Program-made: the position numbers and the translations under genes
In this document: positions 62,273-64,000 of the stretch, one piece after another
How the letters are laid out: each line of letters opens with the position of its first letter
Position numbering within the stretch: position 1 is the first letter of the stretch
Source: Mannheimia granulomatis
Lineage (GTDB): Bacteria; Pseudomonadota; Gammaproteobacteria; Enterobacterales; Pasteurellaceae
Reading direction: 5' to 3'
DNA length: 64,000 bases
Assembly: GCF_013377255.1 (NCBI RefSeq)
Contig: NZ_CP016614.1
Location: 1,248,501 to 1,312,500, forward strand
Notes under the pieces: generated by a model
The model's input: only the letters and a program-made list of their open reading frames with translations
Databases searched by the model: none
What the model was told of the DNA's origin: nothing

Positions 62273-62710
62273 ATGCTCCATCTTCCCCAAAATATTGTTG
62301 AATTTATTCAATCTCATCACGTTGTGAATTTTGCGACTCATAACCAAACTGATTTTTGGTCGGCAAGCTGTTTTTACGCTTTTGATGCCCCAAATACCCG
62401 CTTGATTATTTTAACCGCCAAAACGACCCGACACGCTATGTTGATGTTAGAGAATCCGCATATTGTCGGCACGATTTGCGATCAAGTAGAAAACATCAGT
62501 GAAATTGAAGGCGTGCAGTTTTCTGCTATTGCAAGCTATTTGGAAGATGAACAAGCAAGAAATATCGCTTTGCAAATTTATTACGAAAAACACCCGCTTG
62601 CACGTTTAAAACCAAGTGATGTGTGGGAGCTTTCTTTTAATACAATTAAACATACCAGCAATAAAATCATATTTGCGAAAAAGACGATTTGGGAAAAACA
62701 TAAAACCTGA
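62273..62710 (+). CDS. yhbP: Pyridoxamine-oxidase-like protein YhbP (UPF0306)
   Basis: Small FMN-binding split-barrel protein of unknown role. HVVNFATHNQTDFWSASCFYAFD and TAKTTRHAMLMLENPHI are family segments. 145 aa from the ATG at 62273, preceded by GGGGGAA; an earlier in-frame start at 62237 would lie inside ubiX. Confidence 0.88.
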   Translation: MLHLPQNIVEFIQSHHVVNFATHNQTDFWSASCFYAFDAPNTRLIILTAKTTRHAMLMLENPHIVGTICDQVENISEIEGVQFSAIASYLEDEQARNIALQIYYEKHPLARLKPSDVWELSFNTIKHTSNKIIFAKKTIWEKHKT

Positions 62711-62713
62711 GAT

Positions 62714-63586
62714 TCAAATACTCCCTCTAGCTCTATCACGTTTAATCTGGCTCGGTGTTATCCCAAAAGTTCGCTTAAATGCCGTTGAAAAATTCTCCGA
62801 ATTTGAATATCCGGCAAATTCAGCCGCTTGTGTAACACTCAATCCTTGTAATAATAATTTATAAGCCTGTTCTAATTTAGAACGTCTTAAATAGGCAAAA
62901 ATAGACGTTTTGTGGTAATGCTGAAATTCATTTTGTAATGTTGTTACATTGGTATGGAAATACATTGCGATCTGCTTCAAATTCCAACCGTCAAATTTAC
63001 CGTTTTCTAATGATTCCGTTAGTTGTTGTACTCGATCTTTTTTTACCTGGGGAGCTTGCGTTAGCTGCGAAAAAGCACTAGCTAATAAAGCTAATAATTT
63101 CCCTTCTTTCTCAAGTAGCCCAAATGGTTGTATTTCCTGTTCTGACACAATATCGTGAATAAGCTTTAACATACTCTGAGTCAAAATAATTTGGTGAGCT
63201 TTTAAATGCTGTTTAAAGTGGTGATAGCTAGCTAAATTCAACTGACTTTCTATTATCCATTTAGGGTATAGAAAGATAACAAGCTCTTTTTGAAGTTGCC
63301 CTTTCCTAAAAATTTTACGCACCATTTCAGCTCTATTTAGAGATAAAAATGCTGCTTGAGGTTTTAAACTTGCATCTAATTCAAATACTTCCGAATTAAA
63401 ATCAATTTCCGAGCGCCCACTCAATAATATAACCAATCTTAGCCCTGCTTCAAATTCTGCGTATTCTTGTTCTAGTGTTTCGGTTACTAAAACCTCTGTA
63501 TATTTGAGCATAAGATCTGAACGCAGTCGGTATAAATGTGCAAAACCTTTCATTCTGTTGGCTTCATCAATCAATATTGTTTTCAT
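62714..63586 (-). CDS. AraC-family regulator, probably of the adjacent siderophore receptor
   Basis: C-terminal AraC/XylS HTH pair (NLKQIAMYFHTNVTTLQNEFQ; AEFAGYSNSENFSTAFKRTFGITPSQ) and an N-terminal effector domain of about 180 residues with no recognised family. 290 aa from ATG 63586; a GTG at 63610 is an alternative. Divergent from a TonB-dependent receptor with an AT-rich, Fur-box-like gap, as with PchR/YbtA-type regulators that activate siderophore uptake. It could instead respond to iron-independent ligands. Confidence 0.88.
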   Translation of the reverse strand: MKTILIDEANRMKGFAHLYRLRSDLMLKYTEVLVTETLEQEYAEFEAGLRLVILLSGRSEIDFNSEVFELDASLKPQAAFLSLNRAEMVRKIFRKGQLQKELVIFLYPKWIIESQLNLASYHHFKQHLKAHQIILTQSMLKLIHDIVSEQEIQPFGLLEKEGKLLALLASAFSQLTQAPQVKKDRVQQLTESLENGKFDGWNLKQIAMYFHTNVTTLQNEFQHYHKTSIFAYLRRSKLEQAYKLLLQGLSVTQAAEFAGYSNSENFSTAFKRTFGITPSQIKRDRARGSI

Positions 63587-63665
63587 AAAATTAAAAACTT
63601 TTTTTCTCACAGTAAAAATTTTATTTTACAAAGGTTTTTTGCATAAAAACAAGATATTATTATAT

Positions 63666-63684
63666 TCAATAATCATTCTTATTT
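63666..63684. promoter_or_regulatory. Fur-box-like sequence upstream of the receptor
   Basis: TCAATAATCATTCTTATTT, read on the other strand as AAATAAGAATGATTATTGA, fits repeated NAT(A/T)AT hexamers of a Fur site imperfectly. Fourteen to thirty bases before the receptor ATG, where repression would be expected. Confidence 0.5.
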
Positions 63685-63697
63685 AAGGATAAACATA

Positions 63698-64000
63698 ATG
63701 AAAATAACAAAATATTCACTCTCTTTAATCACTTTAGCTATTGTAGCCCCTCAAGTATTAGCACAAACAGTATCTGAAGCAGAATTAGATGCTATTGATG
63801 TCAAAGAAAAGTTAGCTGCTACTACCGGTTATATTCCTGTTTATACTAATGTAGCAACTAAAACATTGACCTCTTTGGCTCGCACACCCTTTAGTATCAA
63901 CGTTATCTCTGATGATTTAATGAATGATCAAGCTGTTCGTTCTGTTACTGATGCTGTGGCTTATACCTCCGGTATGATGGGGGGTTATCGTGGTAACAAT
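63698..64000 (+). CDS. TonB-dependent siderophore receptor (3' end outside the window)
   Basis: First 101 residues only. Signal peptide (MKITKYSLSLITLAIVAPQVLA), a TonB-box-like segment (LDAIDVKEK) and the start of a plug domain: TKTLTSLARTPFSINVISDDLMNDQ, then SVTDAVAYTSGMMGGYRG. This plug pattern is that of FhuA/FoxA-type ferric-siderophore receptors (hydroxamate group most likely). AAGGA precedes the ATG. The neighbouring AraC regulator supports substrate-inducible iron uptake. Confidence 0.9.
   Translation, partial: MKITKYSLSLITLAIVAPQVLAQTVSEAELDAIDVKEKLAATTGYIPVYTNVATKTLTSLARTPFSINVISDDLMNDQAVRSVTDAVAYTSGMMGGYRGNN

Overview
The window is ordinary chromosome from a member of the Pasteurellaceae. 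Nearly every gene has its closest-looking counterpart in Haemophilus, Actinobacillus or Mannheimia, base composition is AT-rich, and the spaces between genes are studded with the uptake signal ACAAGCGGT (often as inverted pairs). That is the Actinobacillus pleuropneumoniae / Mannheimia type of signal; I did not notice the Haemophilus influenzae type AAGTGCGGT. Species cannot be fixed from the sequence alone.

Layout. 0-5.6 kb: the end of citrate synthase (gltA), then a type III restriction-modification pair (mod, res) on the minus strand, with nine heptanucleotide repeats inside mod that make it a strong phase-variation candidate. 5.7-14.5 kb: an anaerobic molybdoenzyme block. A LuxR-type regulator fused to a periplasmic-binding-protein-like domain, torY (multihaem cytochrome) and torZ (S-/N-oxide reductase) run on the minus strand; moaA, moaC, moaD and moaE run on the plus strand. 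Two Moco-type riboswitches are visible, one in front of moaA and one between torY and torZ. 14.5-26.7 kb: housekeeping genes (ybeY, tmcA, aspC, folC, accD, mazG), the CpxRA envelope-stress system and a MacB-type transporter without macA. 26.7-30.3 kb: nrdAB behind twin NrdR boxes. 30.8-31.6 kb: a frameshifted AT-rich membrane gene. 31.7-36.6 kb: uvrB, divergent from an EfeO/EfeB-like iron locus that lacks a permease. 36.5-44 kb: rnm-like PHP gene, a glycosylase-like gene, sbcB, asnS, epmB, an unknown secreted protein and efp.

44-50.4 kb is the accessory part: two paralogous LysR regulators enclose an IS200-like element whose left end is tandemly duplicated, a secreted carboxylesterase and an MdaB-like reductase; beyond the second regulator lie an NAD(P)-binding protein and a poly-T-frameshifted NTF2/SnoaL-like gene. 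50.5-63.7 kb is again core: CPBP protease, glnS, gdhA, bamE, yejK, ridA, pgeF, a tRNA-Ile(CAU), hpt, pmbA, darP/yjgA, a sirB2-like gene, a DUF554-like gene, ubiX and yhbP. The window ends with an AraC-type regulator divergent from a TonB-dependent siderophore receptor that is cut by the window edge.

How parts work together: moaACDE makes the cofactor that TorZ needs, and the riboswitches appear to tie both the supply and one consumer of the cofactor to its level. The LuxR/binding-protein fusion, together with two matching palindromes upstream of torY, looks like a one-gene replacement for a TorT-TorS-TorR sensory chain. EpmB sits close to EF-P, which it modifies. The phase-variable methyltransferase could switch methylation, and so gene expression, across the genome.
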